Made by a program: the position numbers and the translations under genes. From Clostridia bacterium (GTDB lineage Bacteria; Bacillota; Clostridia; Monoglobales; Monoglobaceae): a stretch of 64,000 bases of DNA. Shown in pieces: positions 8,805 to 15,456 of this stretch. The stretch's first letter is position 1. Each line of letters starts with the position of its first letter. The stretch lies in contig JAFYXJ010000010.1 in assembly GCA_017546205.1 (NCBI GenBank), positions 1 to 64,000 on the forward strand, given 5' to 3'. The notes beneath the pieces were generated by a model that did no database searches, was not told where the DNA came from, and saw only the letters and a list, made by a program, of their open reading frames with translations.

Positions 8805-9530
8805 ATGGCAAAAGGGTATATCCACTCTATTGAGAGTATGGGACTGGTAGACGGACCGGGGGTTCGTTGCGTTGTTTTCATGCAAGGGTGTGCTATGCGT
8901 TGCCGTTACTGTCACAATCCGGATACCTGGCACCTGCACAGCGGTCAGGAAATTGAGGCAGAGGATTTATTCGCAAAGATTCTTCGGTTCAGACCCTACT
9001 TTGAAAGCTCCGGAGGAGGGGTTACCTTTTCCGGCGGTGAACCCCTTTTGCAGAAAGAATTTCTCTTGCAACTACTTCGGCTTTGTAAAAAGGCAGGAAT
9101 TCATACTGCGATTGATACTGCCGGAGGCGGTATGGGTGATTTTAGTGAGATTTTGGAACTTGCGGATATGGTTCTTCTGGATGTCAAACATGTGGAGGCA
9201 GAAGCATACCGTGACTTAACCGGTATCTCCCTTGGACGTTATGAACATTTTCTCCGGCAGTTAAAGGAACATCCGGTGGAGGTTTGGGTTCGGGCAGTCA
9301 TTGTGCCTGGAATCCATGACAATTTTGAATATATTCAAAACTTGTGGGAGGAAGTAAAACGAATTCCAAAGGTCAGTAAGATTGAACTTTTGCCCTACCA
9401 TACCATGGGAACCAAAAAGTATGAAGCTATGGGAATCCCTTATTCATTGGAGGGGGTTCCGCCTATGGATAAAAAGCAAACCACCCAGTGGCAGGATCAT
9501 TTGAATAAGATTTTGATGGCCAATAAGTAA
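8805..9530 (+). CDS. pflA: pyruvate formate-lyase activating enzyme
   Basis: This 241-residue radical SAM enzyme abstracts a hydrogen from the active Gly of PflB using SAM and a 4Fe-4S cluster. The cluster cysteines are C29, C33 and C36 (GCAMRCRYCHNPDTW). GGGVTFSGGEPLLQ provides the SAM-binding GGE motif, and LLDVKHVEAEAY is the usual activase strand. The N-terminal IHSIESMGLVDGPGVRCVVF is typical of PFL activases. It lies 57 bp after pflB behind an attenuating hairpin and is followed by a terminator. Full length for the family. Confidence 0.97.
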   Translation: MAKGYIHSIESMGLVDGPGVRCVVFMQGCAMRCRYCHNPDTWHLHSGQEIEAEDLFAKILRFRPYFESSGGGVTFSGGEPLLQKEFLLQLLRLCKKAGIHTAIDTAGGGMGDFSEILELADMVLLDVKHVEAEAYRDLTGISLGRYEHFLRQLKEHPVEVWVRAVIVPGIHDNFEYIQNLWEEVKRIPKVSKIELLPYHTMGTKKYEAMGIPYSLEGVPPMDKKQTTQWQDHLNKILMANK

Positions 9531-9567
9531 GAGGATGTAAAACGTTTCAGGTTTTGCATCCTCTTTG
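9530..9567. terminator. terminator after pflA, probably bidirectional
   Basis: AGAGGATGTAAAAC pairs with GTTTTGCATCCTCT (one G-T pair) around GTTTCAG, followed by TTTG. It begins at the last base of the pflA stop and also faces the end of the convergent AbrB-like gene. Confidence 0.8.
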
Positions 9568-9580
9568 TATTTGTAAATAT

Positions 9581-9769
9581 TCAAATTGTTTCGGTGTCCT
9601 GCGGTGTTATCTCAATAACTTTATATTTTGGATTGGTGATCAGCAACCCGTCAGGGGTGTCAACCACTGCAACCAATTCATTTTCGTTCATGTGATAAAA
9701 ATCCCGATATTCTTTAGGGAGGGTTACTCTTCCAAGTTTATCAATTTTGCGAATAATTCCAACTCTCAT
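9581..9769 (-). CDS. AbrB/SpoVT-type swapped-hairpin DNA-binding protein
   Basis: The 62-residue protein has one N-terminal AbrB/MazE domain: VGIIRKIDKLGRVTLPKEYR followed by an acidic FYHMNENELVAVVDTPDGLLI strand pair. These dimerise into swapped-hairpin DNA-binding folds and act as transition-state regulators or as antitoxins. The gene is divergent from a ribbon-helix-helix gene, and the shared promoter region has an inverted repeat over the -10 box, so autoregulation is likely. No toxin-like gene is adjacent. GAGGTGA precedes ATG 9769. Confidence 0.88.
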   Translation of the reverse strand: MRVGIIRKIDKLGRVTLPKEYRDFYHMNENELVAVVDTPDGLLITNPKYKVIEITPQDTETI

Positions 9770-9793
9770 GATTTCACCTCAAATACAATATGG

Positions 9794-9852
9794 TAGTATT
9801 TTATACGACTTTATACTATTTGTCAATACTTTTTCGCATTTTGTGCTATAGT
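9794..9852. promoter_or_regulatory. divergent promoters with an inverted-repeat operator
   Basis: For the minus-strand AbrB-like gene, TTGACA (9821-9826) is 17 bp from TAAAAT (9798-9803). For the plus-strand ribbon-helix-helix gene, TGCTATAGT (9844-9852) is an extended -10 whose nearest -35 (TTGTCA, 9820) overlaps the opposing -35. The inverted repeat TAGTAT-13-ATACTA (9794-9799 and 9813-9818) covers the minus promoter and is a candidate operator. Confidence 0.65.
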
Positions 9853-9869
9853 GGGACAGAGGTGATTGT

Positions 9870-10010
9870 ATGAAACCGTTAAAAGAAAAGGTAAGTATTA
9901 CCATAGATGCAGATATTCTTCTCGAAATTAGAGAGAAAGCAGAAAAGGATGATCGTTCTTTATCGCAGTATATTAATTTAGTTTTGAGAGAGCATCTTAA
10001 TAGAAAGTAA
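9870..10010 (+). CDS. ribbon-helix-helix (Arc/CopG-like) DNA-binding protein
   Basis: This short ORF encodes 46 residues: MKPLKEKVSITIDADILLEI, then REKAEKDDRSLSQYINLVLREHLNRK. The pattern is a beta strand with alternating residues (KVSITIDADI), helix A, the turn DDRSLSQYI and helix B, as in Arc/CopG/MetJ proteins, which bind DNA as dimers. AGAGGTGA lies 5 bases before ATG 9870. It is divergent from the AbrB-like gene and ends before a terminator. Such proteins often serve as antitoxins, but no toxin lies beside it. Confidence 0.75.
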   Translation: MKPLKEKVSITIDADILLEIREKAEKDDRSLSQYINLVLREHLNRK

Positions 10011-10026
10011 AAGACACTTAATCATT

Positions 10027-10058
10027 AAAAAGCGTACTGATTTTCAGTACGCTTTTTG
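10027..10058 (+). terminator. terminator after the ribbon-helix-helix gene
   Basis: AAAAAGCGTACTGA pairs perfectly with TCAGTACGCTTTTT around a TTT loop. Confidence 0.85.
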
Positions 10059-10070
10059 TGTCTCAGTGCT

Positions 10071-10158
10071 CTGCGTCCGCAAGCGGCTCGCAGGCTCGTT
10101 GGTTCGACCCTGAAAAACGCAAACAAAAAGGACATCCAAAGATGTCCTTTTGTTTTGG
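10071..10158 (+). repeat. tRNA-Asn-flank repeat, copy A
   Basis: Two 37-bp blocks (10071-10107 and 10122-10158) are identical to 11658-11694 and 11713-11749. The first ends in CGTTGGTTCGA, like a tRNA T-loop. The second is the hairpin AAAAAGGACATC-caaa-GATGTCCTTTT and ends in TTTTGG. In copy B those last three bases are the complement of the CCA end of the tRNA-Asn gene. Copies A and B are in direct orientation 1,587 bp apart and flank two AT-rich genes of unknown function. Confidence 0.85.
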
Positions 10159-10253
10159 AAGAGCCAAATGATTTGGATGCCAGTTTGTTTAACAAGATGG
10201 TCCGCTTTGCCCACAATTTTATCCAAACTCCGTTGGATAAAATCAAACAATGA

Positions 10254-10640
10254 TTAATGTTTTTTAACTCTTAACATAAGACCTTTTATCGCTATTCCGA
10301 TGAGAGAAAGAATAAGATTTAAAATAGTAACAATTATAATAGACAACCACACTACCGCAGAAGTTTCAGGGTCACTTCCTATAAAATTATAATAAAGAAC
10401 ACCCTCTATTAACACGCCTAATACTTGCAACCCTGCAGATATGAGATATAGTAACACAAGTCTTTTTAAATGTATTTCCGAAAATGTATTAATGATAAAC
10501 ATAATAATCGGTATTGCAAACCACAGAAAAATATATATGGTTCCATAATCTAATCTGCCTATATCATATTTAATCATAAAAAACATTATAATCCATAAAA
10601 CAGGTATAAATGCATTTATAATAATATTCGCCCTTTTCAT
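10254..10640 (-). CDS. small membrane protein, unknown function
   Basis: The 128-residue protein has four hydrophobic segments (about 5-22, 35-55, 65-85 and 98-122), short loops and a basic tail (LMLRVKKH). No known motif is visible. ATG 10640 is preferred to GTG 10649, which overlaps the ribosome binding site GAGGTG. The gene is AT-rich and lies between the two direct repeat copies, so it may have been acquired with that segment. Together with the next gene it is transcribed on the minus strand. Confidence 0.65.
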   Translation of the reverse strand: MKRANIIINAFIPVLWIIMFFMIKYDIGRLDYGTIYIFLWFAIPIIMFIINTFSEIHLKRLVLLYLISAGLQVLGVLIEGVLYYNFIGSDPETSAVVWLSIIIVTILNLILSLIGIAIKGLMLRVKKH

Positions 10641-10721
10641 AACTTTCACCTCAAGAGGAGTATATCATAAACCTTCGTTTTTTTCAATCGACACTTTGAC
10701 TTTGCAAAGTAATCAACATTT

Positions 10722-11096
10722 CTAATCGCTCCATGATTGATTTTCCCAATATGTTTTGCTGTTTTTAAATAATTCGTACGAATTATTAGGAAGAAGTTTC
10801 TTTTCGTACTGAATTCCGCCAGCTGATAAAATTAGTGAAACAACATAATCACATTGCTTTCCCCACGCCTTAAACAACACATTATAATGACCCGGGTTAG
10901 AAAATACATCAGCAGCATACTGAAACATACGCTTTCCCGCATCACTGTCAGGCACATCATACCATATAAATCTGTCATATGCGTCTTTTCCTGTTTCCCA
11001 GCGCCTGTCTCCGTATATAGTTATGGACTCATAAATCTCTCCACTTCTATCCTTGACCTCGTCCACTTCGTCTTTAGTTAAAATCGAAAATCTCAT
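10722..11096 (-). CDS. hypothetical protein
   Basis: The 124-residue soluble protein begins MRFSILTKDEVDEVKDRSG and ends YELFKNSKTYWENQSWSD. It is acidic and aromatic-rich (RFIWYDVPDSDAGKRMFQYA) with no recognised motif. The start at 11096 is supported by AAAGGAG 3 bases upstream; a longer frame to 11183 lacks such a site. It sits with the small membrane protein in the AT-rich segment bounded by the direct repeats. Function unknown. Confidence 0.6.
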   Translation of the reverse strand: MRFSILTKDEVDEVKDRSGEIYESITIYGDRRWETGKDAYDRFIWYDVPDSDAGKRMFQYAADVFSNPGHYNVLFKAWGKQCDYVVSLILSAGGIQYEKKLLPNNSYELFKNSKTYWENQSWSD

Positions 11097-11477
11097 TTCT
11101 CCTTTGTTTGGTTTTATTTTATTTTGACACAAAAGGAAGGTCACGACGTGCCATGTTATATTCATTTCTTTCACTCGATGCAAACGAATATCACTGACTA
11201 AAGGGCAATATCACTTGTTCCGCAAGGAAGAAATATAGCTGAAAAAAGACATCCGAAGATGTCCTTTTCATGGAAGTACGATATAATTTTACTGTTAATA
11301 AAAGAAAGTTATAATGATGCATCGCCACAGGCGATATGATGTGATGCTTCGCATAATGATGTTGCTCGTTTCACTCGCAATGATGAGATGTTTGCCAAAT
11401 GTGTCGCAAGGCACACATCATTAGCTTCGGCGTCATCATTAGTGAAACGACATCATTTGCCGCAGGCAAACATCATT
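11097..11477. other. gene-free region with hairpins
   Basis: No convincing gene is present. A GACATC-cgaa-GATGTC hairpin with flanking A and T runs is at 11244-11269. The stretch 11312-11477 is a run of small palindromic modules listed separately. The rest is AT-rich and contains the minus-strand upstream region of the hypothetical gene. Confidence 0.6.
11312..11477. repeat. array of hairpin modules spaced by ATGATG / CATCATT
   Basis: On the plus strand four ATGATG boxes are followed by four CATCATT boxes, and each gap holds a short palindrome or half-palindrome: ATCGCC-aca-GGCGAT, ATGC-ttc-GCAT, TTGCTCGTTTCACTCGCAA, ATGTGT-cgcaaggc-ACACAT, AGCTTCGGCGT, AGTGAAACGA and TTGCC-gca-GGCAA. Some left and right modules are complementary at 10 of 10 bases (TCGTTTCACT with AGTGAAACGA; GATGTTTGCC with GGCAAACATC). 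There is no coding capacity. It differs from CRISPR because neither repeats nor spacers have a constant length. Confidence 0.7.
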
Positions 11478-11513
11478 GAAAAAAGCACTTGCAAAAATGC
11501 AAGTGCTTTTTTC
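11478..11513. terminator. perfect 16-bp hairpin, bidirectional terminator-like
   Basis: GAAAAAAGCACTTGCA pairs with TGCAAGTGCTTTTTTC around AAAA. It lies right next to the tRNA-Asn 3' remnant, in the place a tRNA terminator would occupy on the minus strand. Confidence 0.75.
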
Positions 11514-11514
11514 A

Positions 11515-11540
11515 TGGCTCCTCCAGCCCAACTCGAACCA
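11515..11540 (-). pseudogene. tRNA-Asn 3'-end remnant
   Basis: Twelve bases, TGGCTCCTCCAG, are identical to the CCA end and acceptor strand of the tRNA-Asn at 11747-11758. Six differing bases follow, then TCGAACCA, identical to the tRNA T-loop region (20 of 26 overall). The T stem no longer pairs and the 5' two-thirds of the tRNA are missing. This is a tRNA-derived fragment, not a functional tRNA. Confidence 0.65.
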
Positions 11541-11650
11541 CGTCCGTTTGCAACATCAATTCAATTGCGCCGTCTCTCGCCGGCTTATTTCATTGTGTTG
11601 CGGCACCACCTCCGCGCTCCCTGCTTCGTCCACCGGACGCGGTCGCTGCT

Positions 11651-11749
11651 CGGTGCCCTGCGTCCGCAAGCGGCTCGCAGGCTCGTTGGTTCGATTCTAA
11701 TTTAAAAAGCAAAACAAAAAGGACATCCAAAGATGTCCTTTTGTTTTGG
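11651..11749 (+). repeat. tRNA-Asn-flank repeat, copy B
   Basis: This copy contains both 37-bp blocks shared with 10071-10158, here separated by 18 instead of 14 bases, and runs directly into the intact tRNA-Asn gene. The CGTTGGTTCGA end faces the TCGAACC end of the remnant at 11533, so the roughly 160-bp GC-rich segment between them has inverted T-loop-like ends. Confidence 0.8.
11713..11746 (-). terminator. terminator of tRNA-Asn
   Basis: Read on the minus strand, AAAAGGACATC-tttg-GATGTCCTTTTT follows the tRNA CCA end within a few bases. Confidence 0.75.
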
Positions 11750-11822
11750 CTCCTCCAGTTGGACTCGAACCAACGACCCTGCGGTTAACAGCCGCATGCT
11801 CTACCGACTGAGCTATAGAGGA
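11747..11822 (-). tRNA. tRNA-Asn (anticodon GTT), CCA encoded
   Basis: On the minus strand the acceptor TCCTCTA pairs with TGGAGGA, the D arm is AGCTCAGTCGGTAGAGC, the anticodon loop reads CTGTTAA, and the T arm is GTTGG-TTCGAGT-CCAAC. The discriminator is G and CCA is encoded. It has its own promoter and terminator. Confidence 0.97.
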
Positions 11823-11854
11823 ATATATTACTATTCTTGCCGAACAGTAACCAT

Positions 11855-11881
11855 ATTATACTATTTCCCGTAAAATGTCAA
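11855..11881 (-). promoter_or_regulatory. promoter of tRNA-Asn
   Basis: On the minus strand TTGACA is followed by TATAAT (15 bp) or TAATAT (17 bp), about 30 bases before the mature tRNA 5' end. Confidence 0.7.
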
Positions 11882-11920
11882 CCCTTTTTTTGAATTTTTT
11901 TAAATACTATGCGACAAATA

Positions 11921-11962
11921 AAAAAAGAGGGTCTTACAACAGTCTATGCCATAAGCCCCTCT
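11921..11962 (-). terminator. terminator of ilvE
   Basis: On the minus strand AGAGGGGCTTA and TAAGACCCTCT pair around GGCATAGACTGTTG (with one mismatch), followed by TTTTTTT. Confidence 0.8.
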
Positions 11963-11978
11963 GATAATCTTGTATGTT

Positions 11979-13037
11979 TTAGATTTCGATGGTCCAGTCA
12001 AATTTATCTTCCAGTTTACCCCATTGGATACCGGTCAGCAAATCATAAAGTTTTTGCGTAACTTCACCAATCTGATTATTGTTGACCTCGTATTCGGTAC
12101 CGTCATAGTAAAGTTTGCCGATGGGAGAAACAACTGCCGCAGTACCACAGCCCCATGCTTCTTCCAGAGTACCGTTCTTCATAGCCTCCACCAGTTCATC
12201 AATGCTGATCAGACGTTCGCTGACTTTGTAACCCTCGCTGCGCAGAACCTCAATGCAGGATTTTCTGGTAATACCGGGCAGAATGGAACCGGAGAGTTCC
12301 GGTGTAACAATCTCGCCGTTGATTTTGAACATAACGTTCATAGCGCCAACTTCTTCGATGTACTTTCTGTAGATACCATCCAGCCAGAGTACCTGAGTAT
12401 AACCCTTTTTCTCTGCATTTTCGCCGGCACGGTTTGCAGCTGCATAGTTACCGCCGCACTTGGTGTAACCGGTACCGCCCTTTACTGCGCGGACATCGTC
12501 TTTCTCAATCATGATTTTAACGGGATTGATGCCCTCCGGATAGTAACTGCCGCTGGGAGAAAGGATAATCATAAAGGTTGCCTTTTTGATGGAGTGAACA
12601 CCCAGAGTCTCGTCGTTACCAAACAGGAACGGTCTGATGTACAAGGATTCACCAAACTTGCTGGGCACCCATTTTTCGTCAACCTCAACCAATGCTTTGA
12701 TTGCGGCAACAAAATCTTCCTCATCAATGAGAGGGAGACGGATTCTTTCAGCAGAACTATTGATTCTCTTTGCGTTTTCATAGGGGCGGAACAACTGTAC
12801 CTTGCCGTCCTCCCGTCTGTATGCTTTCAGTCCCTCAAATACTTCAGAGCCGTAGTGGAAAACTGTTGCAGCAGGATGCATGGAAATGCGGTCAAAGGGA
12901 ACGATTCTTGCATTGCTCCAACCGGTGGCTCTGTCATAGTCCATCAGGAACATATGATCGGTAAAATGCTGACCGAAACCTAAGTTCTCGGTAGGAATGG
13001 TTTTGGGGGAAGTGGTTTTTGTAATAGAAATATTCAT
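11979..13037 (-). CDS. ilvE: branched-chain amino acid aminotransferase
   Basis: This 352-residue PLP enzyme of fold type IV interconverts Val, Leu and Ile with their 2-oxo acids using glutamate/2-oxoglutarate. It has FHYGSEVFEGLKAYR near residue 65, LYIRPFLFGNDETLGV, the Schiff-base Lys in GTGYTKCGGNYAAA, and EVGAMNVMFKINGEIVTPEL, as in the long IlvE/BCAT type. TAGGAGAG precedes ATG 13037. It has its own promoter overlapping the end of the amidohydrolase gene and a strong terminator. No other ilv/leu genes are in the window, so it is probably a stand-alone gene for uptake, salvage or final transamination. Confidence 0.96.
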   Translation of the reverse strand: MNISITKTTSPKTIPTENLGFGQHFTDHMFLMDYDRATGWSNARIVPFDRISMHPAATVFHYGSEVFEGLKAYRREDGKVQLFRPYENAKRINSSAERIRLPLIDEEDFVAAIKALVEVDEKWVPSKFGESLYIRPFLFGNDETLGVHSIKKATFMIILSPSGSYYPEGINPVKIMIEKDDVRAVKGGTGYTKCGGNYAAANRAGENAEKKGYTQVLWLDGIYRKYIEEVGAMNVMFKINGEIVTPELSGSILPGITRKSCIEVLRSEGYKVSERLISIDELVEAMKNGTLEEAWGCGTAAVVSPIGKLYYDGTEYEVNNNQIGEVTQKLYDLLTGIQWGKLEDKFDWTIEI

Positions 13038-13068
13038 TGTTATTCTCTCCTAACCTTTGGGATAAAGT

Positions 13069-13097
13069 ATTCTAAGCGTCTTCACGCATTTTTTCAA
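13069..13097 (-). promoter_or_regulatory. sigma-A promoter of ilvE
   Basis: On the minus strand TTGAAA and TAGAAT are 17 bp apart; the -35 box overlaps the stop codon of the upstream amidohydrolase gene. Confidence 0.6.
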
Positions 13098-13879
13098 AGT
13101 TTTAACAGCCGTTCGGCGTTCTGGTGGAAGATGAGTTCGCACTCGCGTTCAGTCAACTGCATTTTTTCAAAATAGCCAAGCTCGTCTTTCAGTCCCCACA
13201 TGGGGAAATCGGTGCCAAATACCAATCGTTCTGCTCCGTAAATACGAATCAGTTCTTTGGATCTCACCGTGCCCAACATGGCAATGGAACTGGAGGTGTC
13301 CAGATAACAGTTTTTGTCTTTCAAGTATTCCAGTGCCAAATCCCAAAGTGACCAACCGCCAAAATGAGCACCCACCACGGTAAGACGGGGGAATTTGTCA
13401 AGCAAGTCGGCCAGGCGGCGTGGATGGGAAAAATCATAACGGTAATCTCCGCAATGAATCAAAAGGGGCAGTTCATAGGCGGATAAATAATCGTACACCT
13501 CATACATGCCAGGGTCATCCAGATTGTAATGCTGGGTGTCAGGATGAATTTTTATGCCACGCAAGCCAAGATTCCGTACCCGCTCCAGTTCGTCAATTTT
13601 ATTGGGATAGTCAATATGCATGGTGCCGAATCCGTAAAATTCCGGATGGAGTTGACACTGGGAAGAAATATAGTTGTTGACTGTCTCTACATGCGCACCG
13701 TCAACTGCAACGGAATGTACCACATATCCGGAAACGGAATAGGCGCTTCCTTCTTTCAGTAAAGTTTCGGGCGTTCCGTCACCGGTCATGGGAATCTGAT
13801 AAAATTCCCCCACGCTTTCTACCGCTTTTCTGGAAATCTTCTCAGGGTAGATGTGGGCGTGAAAGTCAATAATTTTCAT
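13094..13879 (-). CDS. amidohydrolase-family (amidohydrolase 2) metal-dependent hydrolase
   Basis: The 261-residue TIM-barrel protein starts MKIIDFHAHIYPEK with the D-x-H-x-H metal site. It has RGIKIHPDTQHY, LLIHCGDYRYDFSHP, VVGAHFGGWSLW and the terminal RLVFGTDFPMWG with the metal-binding Asp, as in amidohydrolase-2 hydrolases or decarboxylases related to ACMSD and resorcylate decarboxylase. The substrate is unknown. AAAGGAGGG lies 8 bases before ATG 13879; the open frame upstream to 14068 has no such site. It lies between ilvE and the stalk-domain gene on the same strand. Confidence 0.88.
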   Translation of the reverse strand: MKIIDFHAHIYPEKISRKAVESVGEFYQIPMTGDGTPETLLKEGSAYSVSGYVVHSVAVDGAHVETVNNYISSQCQLHPEFYGFGTMHIDYPNKIDELERVRNLGLRGIKIHPDTQHYNLDDPGMYEVYDYLSAYELPLLIHCGDYRYDFSHPRRLADLLDKFPRLTVVGAHFGGWSLWDLALEYLKDKNCYLDTSSSIAMLGTVRSKELIRIYGAERLVFGTDFPMWGLKDELGYFEKMQLTERECELIFHQNAERLLKL

Positions 13880-14039
13880 CAGGAAGCCCTCCTTTCGTAT
13901 CAGTAGAAAAGGCAACCCTGCCCAAGCAAAGTTGCCGTTGTTTCCAAGCATATCGGACAGAAAATAATTACAAATTATTTTATCACCATTCGGGTAAAAA
14001 GTCAATGATTTTTTCCGTAAAAATGCATAAATCTGTATT

Positions 14040-14987
14040 TTATTGAAGGGAAACAGAGACGCTGACAATATCCCTTTCCTTCAAATCCATAGGGAACCAA
14101 AAGTAAAAATCAGAATGTCCGCTACCTTTTCCTTGTGTAACCTTGGTAATAGAGACGGGAGTATCGTTGATAAGAATTTTCATACGCTGATTGGCTTTAT
14201 CCGCATTCGGTGAGAGGGTTGTCCCATCGTAACTCTGGGTGCTGATATCCCAAAGCAGAGTATTAAGATCCACCGTTTGGAATAAAACCCGCTGATAGAG
14301 AGAAAATCCCAGACACATACCGTCTTTTTTATTGTAATAAAGCCTCATATAATCAAGATAATCCAGATTTTCCCCCGTAGTAATGATGGAACCCTCAGAA
14401 TCACGATGCATGTTTAGCGAAAAAGAAGCCACAGGTTGTTCGGTTTCTGCCTCGTAGTCAGGATGGTATAAGTCCATAGACCAGGAGGGTACATAGTCAT
14501 AACGGATTTCCCGTCTATCTTCATGCCATACTACATCTCCAAACCGAGAAAGTTCGTCAATGAAAATGATGGTTCTTCCGCCGATGTTGTAGGCGGAGAC
14601 CGGCTCGTTTGCCACATAGGTTCTGATGTCTGTTGCATAGATAGAACCTGCACGGGAACCGATGGGTTTGGTATTCGTTTCGGGTATATAGGTGGCGGTT
14701 ACAGGTTCCATACCCTGCAGATTTGTGGCAGTGTATTCGGGGTAAGGAAAGAAAGCATCGCCAACCCACAGAGAACGCTCATCTGCATCCCAGAACACAT
14801 CAAAACCGTAGGTTCTTAAATCCTCGGCTACAATGCCCGTCCAACCGTCTATGTTGTAGGACGGTATCGGCAAACCGTTAATATATGCAACAATATCGGT
14901 ATGGGCAAAATATCCGATGATTTTTGCCTGTGCTGTTACAGGGAGAAGGGACAGCAGTGCAAGAACAAGTATTCCAATCTTTTTCAT
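14040..14987 (-). CDS. exported protein with two copper-amine-oxidase-N-like (stalk) repeats
   Basis: The 315-residue protein has a clear signal peptide (MKKIGILVLALLSLLPVTAQA). Two copies of a stalk-type repeat follow: AYINGLPIPSYNIDGWTGIV with EDLRTYGFDVFWDADERSLW, and TYVANEPVSAYNIGGRTIIF with DELSRFGDVVWHEDRREIRY. Such repeats, named after the copper amine oxidase N-terminal domain, are surface modules in clostridia and do not imply oxidase activity. The C-terminal 140 residues are beta-rich and unassigned. ATG 14987 has AGGAG 7 bases upstream; ATG 14993 is too close to that site. Confidence 0.8.
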   Translation of the reverse strand: MKKIGILVLALLSLLPVTAQAKIIGYFAHTDIVAYINGLPIPSYNIDGWTGIVAEDLRTYGFDVFWDADERSLWVGDAFFPYPEYTATNLQGMEPVTATYIPETNTKPIGSRAGSIYATDIRTYVANEPVSAYNIGGRTIIFIDELSRFGDVVWHEDRREIRYDYVPSWSMDLYHPDYEAETEQPVASFSLNMHRDSEGSIITTGENLDYLDYMRLYYNKKDGMCLGFSLYQRVLFQTVDLNTLLWDISTQSYDGTTLSPNADKANQRMKILINDTPVSITKVTQGKGSGHSDFYFWFPMDLKERDIVSVSVSLQ

Positions 14988-15093
14988 AAACATTCTCCTT
15001 TCGGAAGAAATTTTTTCTTTATTATACAACAGAATAGGGAAAATAACAAGAAAATATGACGAAAACTTCGGGATAAAATTCAAGGAAAAACAC

Positions 15094-15122
15094 TTGCAAA
15101 GCAGATGAATTTGTGATATACT
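15094..15122 (+). promoter_or_regulatory. sigma-A promoter of SRP RNA
   Basis: TTGCAA and TATACT are 17 bp apart, and the RNA 5' end follows 7 bases after the -10. Confidence 0.85.
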
Positions 15123-15128
15123 GATTCG

Positions 15129-15402
15129 GTCATGCTAAATCGGGGCGTTAGCGGTGCCTTGTAACCCTCAATCCGCTACAGAGGGGATGAAAACTTGCCA
15201 TGAGGGACAGCCGTGTCCGGTCTGCCCTGTTCAAGTGGTGTTGACGACCTGGTCTTGCGCAATCAGAACCTGTGAACCTCGTCAGGGCGGGAACGCAGCA
15301 GCGATAAGCAGTTACTCTGATGTGCCGCGAGGGTGCCAGGTCTGAGCTTACTGTTCAGGTAACGCGGGTATTGTTATTTCGACGGCAAGGCATGACTTTT
15401 TT
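15129..15402 (+). ncRNA. ffs: signal recognition particle RNA, large (Alu-containing) type
   Basis: The ends GTCATGC and GCATGAC pair and are followed by a T run. The 5' Alu part has GCGTTAGCGGTGCCTTGTAA and ATCCGCTA. The conserved helix-8 region reads GTCAGGGCGGGAACGCAGCAG with GATGTGCCGCGAGGGTGCC, the Ffh (SRP54) binding site. The length of about 270 bases matches the Firmicutes 6S/scRNA type. Its protein partner ffh is at 29.6 kb. The usual position just before dnaX is kept. Confidence 0.96.
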
Positions 15403-15403
15403 A

Positions 15404-15432
15404 TTGCAATCATAACAATTTCATGATACAAT
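15404..15432 (+). promoter_or_regulatory. sigma-A promoter of dnaX
   Basis: TTGCAA and TACAAT are 17 bp apart, just after the SRP RNA terminator. Confidence 0.7.
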
Positions 15433-15456
15433 GGAAATAGAAAGGAAGTGGAGTAC

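Noticed and set aside
10025-10253. open frames on both strands over repeat copy A
   Set aside because: They cross a terminator and the tRNA-derived repeat and lack ribosome binding sites.
11312-11477. CRISPR array
   Set aside because: The repeated units are only six or seven bases and invert halfway; the spacers are palindromic and variable in length, and there are no cas genes in the window.
11515-11540. tmRNA 3' end
   Set aside because: GGACGTGGTTCGA looks tmRNA-like, but the acceptor bases are those of tRNA-Asn and no tmRNA 5' part or tag frame is nearby.
11388-11788. three overlapping open frames in the repeat region
   Set aside because: They run through hairpins, repeat blocks and the tRNA gene; the translations are Arg/Ser-rich with no domain.
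11970-12983. 337-codon open frame antisense to ilvE
   Set aside because: It mirrors the ilvE codons, has no ribosome binding site and shows no family motif; ilvE has all its catalytic motifs.
15154-15345. short open frame within the SRP RNA
   Set aside because: The stretch is the structured SRP RNA with its own promoter and terminator.
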